Source of the DNA: Myxococcota bacterium
GTDB taxonomy: Bacteria > Myxococcota_A > UBA796 > CAJQPC01
Assembly: GCA_023150845.1 (NCBI GenBank)
Contig: JAKLKD010000002.1
Coordinates: 25,530 to 89,529 of the forward strand
Length of the DNA: 64,000 nucleotides
Reading direction: 5' to 3'
Below, one piece after another: positions 49,362 through 59,140 of this stretch. The position numbers were made by a program, and so were the translations under genes. The first letter of the stretch is position 1; the number at the start of each line of letters is the position of its first letter. Under the pieces are notes generated by a model. It did not search any database. It was given only the letters and a program-made list of their open reading frames with translations, and had not been told where the DNA came from.

Positions 49362-51260
49362 ATGAAGCTTCACACCCTCGCGCTCCTCACTTTGTCCGCC
49401 CTCACGCTGAGCGCCTGTAAGGACGACGCGCCCGTTGGCGAGTCCGAGGACAGCACGCCGACGGGCGGCGACTCCTCCGTCTCGGTCACTGACGCGGACG
49501 GCGACGGGATCTCCCCGACCGACGGCGACTGCGACGACGCGAACTCGTCGGTCTTCCCCGGCCGCACCGAGGACTGCAACGGCATCGATGACAACTGCAA
49601 CACGATCATCGATGAGGGCTTCGGCGACGCCGACAACGACAAGACCGCGGACTGCGTGGATGCCGAGGACTGCGACGGCATCGACAACGACGGCGACGGC
49701 GTGGCGGATGAGGGCTTCGGCGACGCGGACGGCGACGGCGTCGCGGACTGCGTCGGCACCGAGGTCTGCGACGGCGTAGACAACAACGGCGACGGCCAGA
49801 TCGACGAGGGCTACGACGCCGACGGCGACGGCTTCACCCAGTGCAACGAGGACTGCAACGACGCCGACGCCTCGGCGTACCCCGGCTCCTCCGAGGTCGC
49901 GGGTGACGGCTCGGACAACGACTGCGACGGCTCCATCGACGAGGAGGGCATCGCCGAGGGCTCCATCTGGATCACCGAGGTGATGGTCAACCCCTCGAAG
50001 GTCACCGACCCCAAGGGCGAGTGGATCGAGCTGCACAACCCGGGCACCGCGCCGGTCTACCTCAACGGCCTCACCCTCACCTCGGCCTCCGGCGAGTCCC
50101 ACATCATCACCTCGGCCTCTCCGCTGGAGATCGCCGCGGGTGACTTCTACGTCCTCGGCCTCAACAAGGACAAGGGCACGAACGGCGGCGTGACGGTGGA
50201 CTACGTCTACACCGGCATCGCGCTCTCCAACGAGTCCGACGAGATCGCCCTGACCTTCGACGGCACGACGATCTCCCACCTCGCCTGGGACGACGGCGCC
50301 ACGATGCCCGACCCCGACGGCGCCACGGTCATGGTGGACCCCACGGCCTATGGCTCGGACGAGACGAACTTCACGGCCTGGTGCGCGGCCACGAAGGTCT
50401 GGGCGTCCAGCATGGACAAGGGCTCGCCCGGCAGCGAGAACGAGCCCTGCTCGACCTTCGACCACGACGGTGACGGCTTCACCGGCGACCAGGGCGACTG
50501 TGAGGACTACGACGCGGACATCTACCCCGGCGCGCCGGAGAAGGACGCCGCGAAGGACAACGACTGCGACGGCGTGGTCGAGCTGATGCCCACGGCCACG
50601 GCGGCGATCCTCTCGACCTCTTCGCTCAAGCACTGCGACTACCTCTACCTCGACGGCAGCGGCTCCTACGACCCCGACGGGTCCGCGGTGACCTACGCCT
50701 GGGAGCTCGTCTCCGCGCCGAGCGGCTCGAAGACCACCACGTCGGACATCGCGACCACCACGAGCCAGAAGCCCAGCTTCACGCCTGACCTGCCGGGCAC
50801 CTACATCTTCTCGCTCACGGTGAACGACGGCGGCACGAACTCGCTGCCCACGACGCTCTCCGTGACGGTCGGCTCGCAGACGGCGAACACCTTGCCCGTC
50901 GCCAACGCGGGCTCGGACCAGAGCGGCTCGGAGTCGGTGACCTGCCAGTCCAAGAGCTACGGCGCCTACTACGAGTGTGATGACTGCAGCGACTATGACT
51001 TCGAGCTGAGCGCCTCGGCCTCCGCCGACGCCAACAGCAGCGATCACATGACCTACGCCTGGAGCTTCGTGTCGGGCTCGACCTACGCCACCATCGACGA
51101 CGCCACCAGCGCCACGCCGACGGTGACCCTCTCCGGTGTGCCCGCCACCTACGGCACGACGGACAGCCAGGCCGTCCAGCTCTTGCTCACCGTCACCGAC
51201 TGCTACGGCGGCACGGCGACGGACACCGTGACGGTCACCTTCTCCTGCACCGGCACCTGA
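49362..51260 (+). CDS. MopE-like lipoprotein with DxDGDG repeats, lamin-tail domain and PKD-like domains
   Basis: MKLHTLALLTLSALTLSACKDD lipobox; repeated DADGDG...CDD...PG..E.CNGIDDNCN..IDEG; GEWIELHNPGTAPVYLNGLTL (LTD); PKD-like DGSGSYDPDGSAVTYAWEL. Confidence 0.85.
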   Translation: MKLHTLALLTLSALTLSACKDDAPVGESEDSTPTGGDSSVSVTDADGDGISPTDGDCDDANSSVFPGRTEDCNGIDDNCNTIIDEGFGDADNDKTADCVDAEDCDGIDNDGDGVADEGFGDADGDGVADCVGTEVCDGVDNNGDGQIDEGYDADGDGFTQCNEDCNDADASAYPGSSEVAGDGSDNDCDGSIDEEGIAEGSIWITEVMVNPSKVTDPKGEWIELHNPGTAPVYLNGLTLTSASGESHIITSASPLEIAAGDFYVLGLNKDKGTNGGVTVDYVYTGIALSNESDEIALTFDGTTISHLAWDDGATMPDPDGATVMVDPTAYGSDETNFTAWCAATKVWASSMDKGSPGSENEPCSTFDHDGDGFTGDQGDCEDYDADIYPGAPEKDAAKDNDCDGVVELMPTATAAILSTSSLKHCDYLYLDGSGSYDPDGSAVTYAWELVSAPSGSKTTTSDIATTTSQKPSFTPDLPGTYIFSLTVNDGGTNSLPTTLSVTVGSQTANTLPVANAGSDQSGSESVTCQSKSYGAYYECDDCSDYDFELSASASADANSSDHMTYAWSFVSGSTYATIDDATSATPTVTLSGVPATYGTTDSQAVQLLLTVTDCYGGTATDTVTVTFSCTGT

Positions 51261-51278
51261 TCGACGTCGGCCCTGCGC

Positions 51279-51962
51279 TCAGGGCTGCTCTTCGGGGGAG
51301 GGGGTCGCTCTGGCGGCTCCCTCCCTCAAGCGCTTCAGGCTCTCCTCCAGCTCGATCGGCAAGGCGCACTCAAACCGCGCGCCGCTGGGCAGCTCGACGG
51401 ACTGGGCGTGCAGCCAGAGGCGGTGGGGGAAGCCCGGCACCTTCACCTTTCGTGGCGGCGGATACCGGGTGTCGCCGACGATGGGCAGGCCGACGCCTTG
51501 AAGGTGGCGTCGGAGCTGGTGTTTGCGGCCGGTCTCGGGGCGCAGGGACAGCAGGCTGAAGCCGCCTAAGGCCTCGACGAGCTGGTAACGGGTGACGGCG
51601 TCGAGGGCGTGCCCCCGCCGGGCGTCTTGGAGCGGCTGGCGGATGACGGCCTGGGCCTGGGCCTGGCCGATGACCACGGCGAGGTAGGTCTTGTGGATGA
51701 GTCCGTCCTCGAAGGCCCGGCCCAAGGCCGCGCGGGCGTCGGGGTCCGGGGCGCACAGCACGACGCCGGAGGTCTCCAGGTCGAGGCGGTGGGCGGGCAG
51801 GGCCTTCCGTAAGGCGCCGCCTTGGGAGCGCAGCCAAGAGATGAGGTCCGGCGCCTGGCCCTCGGCGGAGGGGTGGGCGAGCACCCCGGCGGGCTTGTAC
51901 ACCGCGAGGATGCCCTCTTTGGCGCCGATGAGGCGAGGGACCGCGCCGTTCGGGACGCTCAT
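51279..51962 (-). CDS. RluA-family pseudouridine synthase
   Basis: AVYKPAGVLAHPSA, PAHRLDLETSGVVLCA, RPETGRKHQLRRHLQGVGLPIVGDTRY. Confidence 0.93.
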   Translation of the reverse strand: MSVPNGAVPRLIGAKEGILAVYKPAGVLAHPSAEGQAPDLISWLRSQGGALRKALPAHRLDLETSGVVLCAPDPDARAALGRAFEDGLIHKTYLAVVIGQAQAQAVIRQPLQDARRGHALDAVTRYQLVEALGGFSLLSLRPETGRKHQLRRHLQGVGLPIVGDTRYPPPRKVKVPGFPHRLWLHAQSVELPSGARFECALPIELEESLKRLREGAARATPSPEEQP

Positions 51963-53221
51963 TGTGCCCGCCGATCGGCGGCGCGGGCGTGGGCCTCCAG
52001 GCCCTCCAGGCGCGCCACGATGGAGGCGTCTTGGGCGAGGACCCGGGCGCCGACGGGATCATCGACGGCGATCCAGGTGCGCGCCCTCAAGAAGGTGAGC
52101 ACGGAGAGACCCCCTACGGAGCGCGCGGTGCCGCCCGTGGGCAAGACGTGGTTGGGACCGGCGCTGTAGTCCCCAAGCACCTCCGCCGCCCCAGCGCCGA
52201 CGAACAGCCCGCCGTAGTGCTGGAGCCGCTCGGCGGCGGCCTGGGCGTCCCGCAGGTGCAGGCTCAGGTGCTCCGGGGCGAGGCGGTCACAGGCGTCGAG
52301 GGCGGCGTCGAGGCTGTCACAGGCCACGACGAAGCCGTTCTGGAGGGCGCGGGCGGCGATGGCCGCCGTAGGGAGGGTCTGGAGCTGGTTGAGCAGCTCG
52401 GCCTGCACGGCCTCGGTGAGCGCCGGGGAGAGGCTCACGAGGATCGGCAAGGCGTCGTCGTCGTGCTCGGCCTGGGCGAGCAGGTCGGCGGCGACGAGGC
52501 CGGGGTCGGCGTGGTCATCGGCGAGCACGACGAGCTCCGAGGGCCCAGCGAGCATGTCGATGCGCACCTCCCCGGCGACGAGCTGCTTGGCGGCGGTCAC
52601 CCAGCGGTTGCCGGGCCCGACCACGGCGTCGCAGGCGGGCACGGGCCCGGCGCCATAAGCCAAGGCGGCGATGGCCTGGGCCCCGCCCACGGTGAGGAGG
52701 GCGTCGGCCCCGGCGATGGCGGCGGCGGCCTGGGTCTCGACGCTGGGGCGCGGCGAGGCCACCCAGACCTCCTTCACCCCGGCGGCGCGGGCGGTCACCG
52801 CGGTCATCAAGACGGAGGAGGGCAAGGGGAACCGCCCGCCTGGGGCGTAACACCCGGCGCGCTCGACGGCGGCGTACTGCACCCCGGCGCGGCCGCCGGG
52901 GATCGGCGAGACGAGGTCACGCAGGGCGGCGCGGTGGGCGCTGGCGAAGCGGTGGATACGCTCGGCGCAGCGCTCCAAGGCGGCGCGGGCGTCCTTGGGC
53001 AAGGAGTCCAGGGCCGCCCGGAGGGCCTCGGGGCCGAGCACGAGGGGCGCGCCGGGCTGGAGGTCACCCAGGGCCTCGGCGTGGTGGCGCAGGGCGGGCG
53101 CTCCCCCGGCGCGGACCGACTCGACGATACGCGCCGCGGCGGTGAGGGTGTCGGCCTCGACGGCCCGGCGACGGAGGGTCGGGAGCTCGTTGGGCGAGAG
53201 GGCACGAAGCGGCGGGCTCAT
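51959..53221 (-). CDS. hisD: Histidinol dehydrogenase
   Basis: CYAPGGRFPLPSSVLMTAVTARAAGVKEVWVASP, GGAQAIAALAYG, GPGNRWVTAAKQLVAGEVRIDMLAGPSELVVLAD. Confidence 0.97.
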   Translation of the reverse strand: MSPPLRALSPNELPTLRRRAVEADTLTAAARIVESVRAGGAPALRHHAEALGDLQPGAPLVLGPEALRAALDSLPKDARAALERCAERIHRFASAHRAALRDLVSPIPGGRAGVQYAAVERAGCYAPGGRFPLPSSVLMTAVTARAAGVKEVWVASPRPSVETQAAAAIAGADALLTVGGAQAIAALAYGAGPVPACDAVVGPGNRWVTAAKQLVAGEVRIDMLAGPSELVVLADDHADPGLVAADLLAQAEHDDDALPILVSLSPALTEAVQAELLNQLQTLPTAAIAARALQNGFVVACDSLDAALDACDRLAPEHLSLHLRDAQAAAERLQHYGGLFVGAGAAEVLGDYSAGPNHVLPTGGTARSVGGLSVLTFLRARTWIAVDDPVGARVLAQDASIVARLEGLEAHARAADRRAQ

Positions 53222-54492
53222 GTCGGCTCCACAGGGGGCGGCTTGGCGTGGCCGGGGCGGCGGCTGACGGCGCGGGCGCGGCGGTCGAGCACGGCGTCGA
53301 CCTCACCGAGGCTCACCCCGGCCCGGGCGAGGGCCACGGCGGCGAAGTAGAGGAGATCCCCGGCCTCCTGCGCGACGTGGGCGGGGTCTTGGGCCTCGGC
53401 GAGCTCGGCGGCCTCCTCGATGAGCTTGGCGCGGAGCAGGGCCGGGTCATCCAAGAGGCGGCGGGTGTAGCTCCCGGCGGGGGCGTCAAGCGCGCGTTGG
53501 CGCAGGGTGCTCTCTAAGGCCCCGAGGCCCCGGGCGGGGCCGAAGCAGGTCCAGGTCTCCTCGTGGCAGAAGCCCGGCGGGGCCTGGCGCACGGTGAAGC
53601 GCAGGGCGTCGCGGTCGCAGTCCACCTCGACCCGCAGGAGCGCCTGGGTGGCCCCGCTCGTCTCCCCTTTCACCCACAGGCCCCGGCGGCGGGAGTGATA
53701 GGCGCCCACCCCCCGGTCGAGGGCGACGGTGAGGCTCTCCAGATCCGACCAGCACAGCCCCAAGGCCAGGCCGCGCTCGTCACAGACGACGGTGGGCCAC
53801 AGGCCGTCGGGGCGGTCGCTCGTGAGCGGCGCGGCGAAGCCTTGGGCCAAGGACAGCCGCCCGGTGTAGAGCGCCATGCCCACCTGGGCGTCGGCGCCGA
53901 GCTTGTCCAGGGCCGCGACGTCCTCCGCCGTGGTGACGCCCCCGGCGATGGTGACCTTGGCGTCCCCGGCGGCCTCCACCAAGGCGGCGACCTGATCGAG
54001 GTTGGTGCCCCCGAGGCGGCCCTCCCGCTCGACGAAGGTGACCAAGAACCCGCCGACGTAGGGGCGGAGCTCGGCCATACGCTCGATGATCCCGCGCCCG
54101 GTGCCCTCGGTCCAGCCCTTGACGACGACCTCGCCGTCCCGGGCGTCCAAGGCGGCGATCACGCGCTCTTTGGGGAGCTTCGAGAGCAGCTCCGGCCTCG
54201 CCGCGGTGCCCAAGATCACCTTCGCGGCGCCTGCGTCGAGCCAGCGCCGGGCGGCCTCGACGCTGCGGATCCCGCCGCCGACCCGGGCGTCACACAGCCC
54301 GCAGACCTCCTCGATGAGCTGGGCGTGGTCACCTTTGCCCATGGCGGCGTCGAGGTCGATGACCGCGACCTCACCGACCCGGCCAAACCGGGCGGCGATG
54401 GGGCGCGGATCCCCGGCGTCCAGCGCCTTCTCCGCGCCGCCGATGAGCTGCACGGTCTGACCGCCTTGGAGGTCGATGGAGGGGATGATCAT
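53218..54492 (-). CDS. hisA: HisA-HisI-HisE fusion (ProFAR isomerase / PRA-CH / PRA-PH)
   Basis: His[20 protein letters not shown]...[18 protein letters not shown]; His[20 protein letters not shown]...VDCDRDAL...CHEETWTCF; His[28 protein letters not shown]...[17 protein letters not shown]. Confidence 0.93.
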   Translation of the reverse strand: MIIPSIDLQGGQTVQLIGGAEKALDAGDPRPIAARFGRVGEVAVIDLDAAMGKGDHAQLIEEVCGLCDARVGGGIRSVEAARRWLDAGAAKVILGTAARPELLSKLPKERVIAALDARDGEVVVKGWTEGTGRGIIERMAELRPYVGGFLVTFVEREGRLGGTNLDQVAALVEAAGDAKVTIAGGVTTAEDVAALDKLGADAQVGMALYTGRLSLAQGFAAPLTSDRPDGLWPTVVCDERGLALGLCWSDLESLTVALDRGVGAYHSRRRGLWVKGETSGATQALLRVEVDCDRDALRFTVRQAPPGFCHEETWTCFGPARGLGALESTLRQRALDAPAGSYTRRLLDDPALLRAKLIEEAAELAEAQDPAHVAQEAGDLLYFAAVALARAGVSLGEVDAVLDRRARAVSRRPGHAKPPPVEPT

Positions 54493-55247
54493 CGCCGCAG
54501 CTCCAGGCCCAGGGCCGCCAGCGCGTCCTTGACGGCGCCGACGGTGGTGTGGCCGTCATGAAAGATGGTCGCCGCGAGCACGGCGTCGGCCCCGGCGTAG
54601 AGCGCCGCGGCGAGGTGCTCGGCGCTGGCCGCCCCGCCGGAGGCGATGACCGGCACGGAGACGGCCCCGGAGATGGCGCGAGTGAGGGGCAGGTCGTAGC
54701 CGAGGCCCGTGCCGTCCCGATCCCAAGAGGTGAGCAGGATCTCCCCGGCGCCCAGCGTGGTGGCCTCGACGGCCCAGGCCACGGCGTCTTGGCCGGTGCG
54801 CTCCTTGCCCGCGCGCACGACGACCTCCCAGCCGCCGCCCTCCGCTCGCGCGGCGGCGTCGAGGGCGAGCACCACACACTGGCGGCCAAAACGCTCGGCG
54901 AGCTCGGCGAGGAGCGCCGGGCGTCGTACGGCGGCGGTGTTGGTCGAGACCTTGTCGGCCCCGGCCTCCAGGAGCCTGCGGGCGTCTTCGACCTCCCGCA
55001 CCCCGCCGCCGACGGTGAGCGGGATGCCCAGCACCGCGCGCACGGCCTCGACGGTGCGCAGGGCCGTCGCCCGGCCCTCGTCCGTGGCGGAGACGTCGAG
55101 GATCACGAGCTCATCGGCGCCTTGGGCCTCGTAGCGCGCGGCCTGCTCCACTGGGTCTCCGGCGTCGCGGAGGCCCTGAAAACGTACACCCTTCACCACG
55201 CGGCCGTCGCGCACGTCCAGGCAGGGGATGACTCTGCGGGTGAGCAT
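54489..55247 (-). CDS. hisF: Imidazole glycerol phosphate synthase subunit HisF
   Basis: [61 protein letters not shown]. Confidence 0.98.
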   Translation of the reverse strand: MLTRRVIPCLDVRDGRVVKGVRFQGLRDAGDPVEQAARYEAQGADELVILDVSATDEGRATALRTVEAVRAVLGIPLTVGGGVREVEDARRLLEAGADKVSTNTAAVRRPALLAELAERFGRQCVVLALDAAARAEGGGWEVVVRAGKERTGQDAVAWAVEATTLGAGEILLTSWDRDGTGLGYDLPLTRAISGAVSVPVIASGGAASAEHLAAALYAGADAVLAATIFHDGHTTVGAVKDALAALGLELRR

Positions 55248-55840
55248 CAGCGCGCCCCTAGCCAGCGGGTGAGGAGCGCCTGGCCCCAAGGCCCGGAGAG
55301 CTCGGGGTGGAACTGGCAGGCGAGCTGCGGGCCACGCTCGACGGCGGCGATGAAGGGCTCGCCGTGGGTGGTCCAGGCCGCGGCCCAGCCCTCGGGGGAC
55401 TCACGCAGGGCGTAGGAGTTGGCGTAGGAGGCGTAACCCGGCTGGAGAAGTTGGCAGTTTCTGCCAGGCTCCACCCAGTTCCAGCCGAGCTGGGGCACCC
55501 GCACGCCGTCGGGCAGGCGCCGGGCGAGGCCCGGGAGCAGGCCGAGGCCCAAGACCCCTGGGCTCTCTTCGCTGCCTTCGGCCCAGAGCTGGAGCCCGAG
55601 GCAGATCCCGAGGGTGGGCCGCCCGGCGTCCAGACGCTCACGCAGCGCCGACCACAGCCCGGCGGCTTGGAGTGAGGTGGCGGCGGCGCCAAAGGCCCCG
55701 ACCCCGGGGAGCACGAGGCGCTCGGCGCTGAGCAGGGTGTCCGCGCTGTCCACGAGGCCCGGCTCCGCGCCCGCCCGGCGCAGGCCCGCGAGCACGCTCG
55801 CGAGGTTCGCCGCCCCGGTGGAGACGACGAGCACCCTCAC
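55247..55840 (-). CDS. hisH: Imidazole glycerol phosphate synthase subunit HisH
   Basis: [56 protein letters not shown]. Confidence 0.94.
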   Translation of the reverse strand: MRVLVVSTGAANLASVLAGLRRAGAEPGLVDSADTLLSAERLVLPGVGAFGAAATSLQAAGLWSALRERLDAGRPTLGICLGLQLWAEGSEESPGVLGLGLLPGLARRLPDGVRVPQLGWNWVEPGRNCQLLQPGYASYANSYALRESPEGWAAAWTTHGEPFIAAVERGPQLACQFHPELSGPWGQALLTRWLGAR

Positions 55841-56424
55841 AACACCCCCTTCTCGGACGGGATCTCCGCGCCCTCCACCGCCACGGCCTCCCGCAAGGCC
55901 AAGGCCAGGGCCTTAAACGCGGACTCGGCGCGGTGGTGGTCGTTCTCACCCTTGAGCACGTCGACATGCAGCGACATACGCCCGGCGATGGCGAAGGAGT
56001 TGAAGAAGTGGGTGAGGTTCTCGGTGGCGACGGCGCCGATCTGCTCCCGGCGCAGGCCCAGGCTCACCTCGGGCCAGGGGCGGCCGCTGAGGTCCACCAC
56101 CGCCCGGGCGAGGGCCTCGTCCAGAGGCGCGTAGGCCGAGCCGAAGCGTCGCAGACCCCGGCGATCCCCCAGCGCCTCGTTCAGGCACTCACCCAGGGCC
56201 AAGGCGCAGTCCTCCGCGGTGTGGTGGTCATCGACGTGCAGGTCACCCACACAACGTAAGGTGAGGTTGAAGCGGCTGAAGCGGGCGAGGGTGCTCAGCA
56301 TGTGGTCGTAGAAGCCGAGCCCCGTGTTGACCTCGCTCTGGCCCGAACCGTCAAGCGTTAAGTGACACTCGACGCGCGTCTCTTTGGTCTCACGCTGGCG
56401 GCTGGCGGCGCGGGGGGTCGTCAT
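55837..56424 (-). CDS. hisB: Imidazoleglycerol-phosphate dehydratase (no N-terminal phosphatase domain)
   Basis: TKETRVECHLTLDGSGQSEVNTGLGFYDHMLSTLARFSRFNL; DDHHTAEDCALALGE; HVDVLKGENDHHRAESAFKALALALREAV. Confidence 0.97.
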   Translation of the reverse strand: MTTPRAASRQRETKETRVECHLTLDGSGQSEVNTGLGFYDHMLSTLARFSRFNLTLRCVGDLHVDDHHTAEDCALALGECLNEALGDRRGLRRFGSAYAPLDEALARAVVDLSGRPWPEVSLGLRREQIGAVATENLTHFFNSFAIAGRMSLHVDVLKGENDHHRAESAFKALALALREAVAVEGAEIPSEKGVL

Positions 56425-58124
56425 GGCAGCAGCTCCACGAAGGCGAGGGGGGCGCGGAACACCCGGGCGGCCCCGGCGGCGGTCAGCGCGCGCTGGGCGC
56501 GGTCGAGCATGTCTTGGGGCGCGCAGACGCCGATGGGCAAGACCCCGGCGGCCCGGGCGGCCCGGGCGTCGTCGGGGGTGTCGCCGAACATCCACGCGGC
56601 CTTCACGCCGAGGCGGGCCAAGGCGAGGCGCACCGGCGCCGGGTCGGGCTTGAGCGGGGCGTCCTCCATACAGACGAGGGTCTGGAAGAGGTGGAGCACA
56701 CCCTGCTCCGCCAAAAAACGTTCGGCGTCGCGGCGGGGGCGGCCGGTGACGATGGCCAGGGGCAGGCGCGCGGCGAGGGCCTCAAGCTCGGCGACCTCAC
56801 AGCGGAGCGTCTCCGTCATCCGCAGGCCGGGGTGGGTCTCGTCGCCTTGGTAGAGGGCCTCAAAACGGGCCGTGACCTCGTCCAGAGGCGCCTCGACGCC
56901 GTTTTGCGCGAGGAGCCGCTGGGTGAGCACCCAGTCGTTGTTGGCGTCCCCGGCCTCTTTGGCGGCGGCGAGGGCCTCGGGGCTCAGGGTGACGCCATAC
57001 GACGCCGCCGTGGCGAAGATGGCCGCCCGGTAGGAGCCGGAGACATCGGCGAGCACCCCGTCGAGGTCAAACAGCAGGGCCTCGGGCCGAAACACGGCGT
57101 TGAACGCAGAGACCACGCGGTCGGTCACCGCGGCGTCTCCGGGGGTGGTCACCCGCAGGTAGCCCCCGCCGCCGGGCTTGGGCAAGGCGCGGGCGGCGAC
57201 GCCGAGGCCCGCCAAGGCGTCCCGGGCCCAGATCGGATCCGCCAGCTCGGCGCAGACGAAGTTCGCCTGAGAGCTGGGGGCCGTCACCCCGGCGGCGCGC
57301 AGGGCGGCGGTCATCCGGGCGCGGTCCTCGCGGACCTGGGCGACGAAGCGGTGAAGCTGGGGCTCCCCCTCGTCGAGCCAGCGCTCGGCCAAGGCGAGGC
57401 TCGGCCCGCTCACGGGGTAGACGAGGCCCGTCGCCCGCAGCACACGGATGAGCTCGACGGGCCCGGCGGCGTAGCCCACCCGCGCCCCGGCGAGGCCCCA
57501 GGCCTTCGACAGCGTGCGCAGCACGACGGCGTTCGGCAGGCTGAGCGCGACCTCGGTGAGATCCTCGTCGGCGAACTCGGCGTAGGCGAGGTCCACGACG
57601 ATGAGGGCGTCCGGCGCGGCGGCGGCGATGGCGCGCAGCTCGTCGGCGGAGATCACCCCGCCCGTGGGGTTGTTGGGGCTCGTGATGGCGATGAGCCCGG
57701 TGTTCGGCGTGATCGCCGCGAGCACGGCCGCGGTGGGGAAGGCCTCACCCTCCCAAGGCGGCTCGATGAGGGTGGCCCCGGCGAGGGCCGAGAAGTGCCG
57801 GGTCATCACGAAGATGGGCCGGGGGAGGATCGCCTCACGCCCGGGGCAGAGCGCCGCGCGGCAGCAGCGGTCGAGGGCCTCATCCGCCCCGCAGCACACG
57901 ACGACCTGCTCAGCGCTCAGGCCGTGGCGGGCGGCGAGCTTGGCCTCCAGGGGCTTGGCGTTGGGGTAACGCCGGAGGGCCTCGACGTCGGCGAGGGCGC
58001 CGTACAGCGAGGCGTCGGGCCGGGCGCCCTCGTTGCCGTCTAAGGCGAGATCCGTCGGCGCCGGGGCCTTAGGCACGGCGTAGGCCGTGATCAATCCGAC
58101 GACAGGGGCGGGCACGAAGGGCAT
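56421..58124 (-). CDS. hisC: Fusion: histidinol-phosphate aminotransferase (HisC) + HAD-superfamily phosphatase
   Basis: HisC: LALDGNEGARPD, SPNNPTGGVIS, LRTLSKAWGLAGARVGY; HAD: ALLFDLDGVLADVSGSY, LAIVTGRPRRDAERFL, KPDPAPVRLALARLGVKAAWMFGDTPDDARAARAAG. Confidence 0.92.
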   Translation of the reverse strand: MPFVPAPVVGLITAYAVPKAPAPTDLALDGNEGARPDASLYGALADVEALRRYPNAKPLEAKLAARHGLSAEQVVVCCGADEALDRCCRAALCPGREAILPRPIFVMTRHFSALAGATLIEPPWEGEAFPTAAVLAAITPNTGLIAITSPNNPTGGVISADELRAIAAAAPDALIVVDLAYAEFADEDLTEVALSLPNAVVLRTLSKAWGLAGARVGYAAGPVELIRVLRATGLVYPVSGPSLALAERWLDEGEPQLHRFVAQVREDRARMTAALRAAGVTAPSSQANFVCAELADPIWARDALAGLGVAARALPKPGGGGYLRVTTPGDAAVTDRVVSAFNAVFRPEALLFDLDGVLADVSGSYRAAIFATAASYGVTLSPEALAAAKEAGDANNDWVLTQRLLAQNGVEAPLDEVTARFEALYQGDETHPGLRMTETLRCEVAELEALAARLPLAIVTGRPRRDAERFLAEQGVLHLFQTLVCMEDAPLKPDPAPVRLALARLGVKAAWMFGDTPDDARAARAAGVLPIGVCAPQDMLDRAQRALTAAGAARVFRAPLAFVELLP

Positions 58125-58131
58125 CTTGGCC

Positions 58132-59001
58132 TCAGGGGACGATCTGCGCCGGGGACGACACGACGATGTCGGTGCCGCCGCGGGCGCGGATCTGCGGGAT
58201 GAGCGCGGGGAGCTGGTCGCGGCGCACGGCGACCTTCACCGCGTAGCCGGAGTTGCCGTGGAGGAGCGAGATCGTCGGCTCCCGCATACAGGGCAGCACC
58301 TCGACGAGGCCAGGGAGCCCGGCCACGTCGATGTTGATCTCGACGAGCACCCGGCCCCGGGCCTCCAGGACCGAGCGCAGGAGCAGGGCGAGGTCCTCGA
58401 TTCGGGCGCGGCGCTCGGGGTCGGCCCAGGCGCGCTGGCTCGCGTAGAGCCGCGTGGACGAGCGCATCAGCTCGCCCAAGATCCGGAGCTGGTTCGCCCG
58501 AAGGGTGTCCCCGGTGGCGGTGTTGTCGACGATGCAGTCGGCGTCTTCAGGCGGGAAGGCCTCGGTGGCGCCGTAGGAGCGCACGAACCGTGAGCCCGGC
58601 GGGCAATTCGCCTGGATCCAGCGGGTGGTGAGCCGCTCGTACTCGCTGGCGACGACGACGGGGCGGTCGGGCAAGATCCCGCCCGGCACGAGCGCCTCGG
58701 GGGCGGCCGCGACGAGGCGCACGACGTCGAGGCCCGTGTCCATCACCTCAACGAGCTCAACGCCCAGCTCCGCCACCCAGTCGGCCCCGGCGAAGCCCAG
58801 ATCCCGGGTGCCCGCGGCCAACATCTCGATGATGTTCTGGGGCTTCAAGAGCTTGGCCTCGACGTTCGGCAGGCTGACCGTCGGCCGATACCCCCGGGCG
58901 CCGAGGCGCACCGAGACCCCGGCGTCGCCGAGGAGCTTGAGCACCCCCTCCTGCATGCGGCCCTTGGGGAGCGCGAGGTGAAGGGTCGCGGGAGCGGTCA
59001 T
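58132..59001 (-). CDS. hisG: ATP phosphoribosyltransferase, long form
   Basis: LHLALPKGRMQEGVLKLLGDAGV; GFAGADWVAELG; DCIVDNTATGDTLRANQL; C-terminal regulatory domain. Confidence 0.96.
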   Translation of the reverse strand: MTAPATLHLALPKGRMQEGVLKLLGDAGVSVRLGARGYRPTVSLPNVEAKLLKPQNIIEMLAAGTRDLGFAGADWVAELGVELVEVMDTGLDVVRLVAAAPEALVPGGILPDRPVVVASEYERLTTRWIQANCPPGSRFVRSYGATEAFPPEDADCIVDNTATGDTLRANQLRILGELMRSSTRLYASQRAWADPERRARIEDLALLLRSVLEARGRVLVEINIDVAGLPGLVEVLPCMREPTISLLHGNSGYAVKVAVRRDQLPALIPQIRARGGTDIVVSSPAQIVP

Positions 59002-59140
59002 GGGGTCCTCGATGGCGGCACGCCCAAGGCGGCGACGATGGTTAGGCCCCGGCGCGGCGGGGATCGCGGGGGAGATCCGCCGCCCCGCGTAGCGTGACGC
59101 GCCGGGGGTGTCAATCGCCGCGTTGGGCCCAGCGCCGCGC

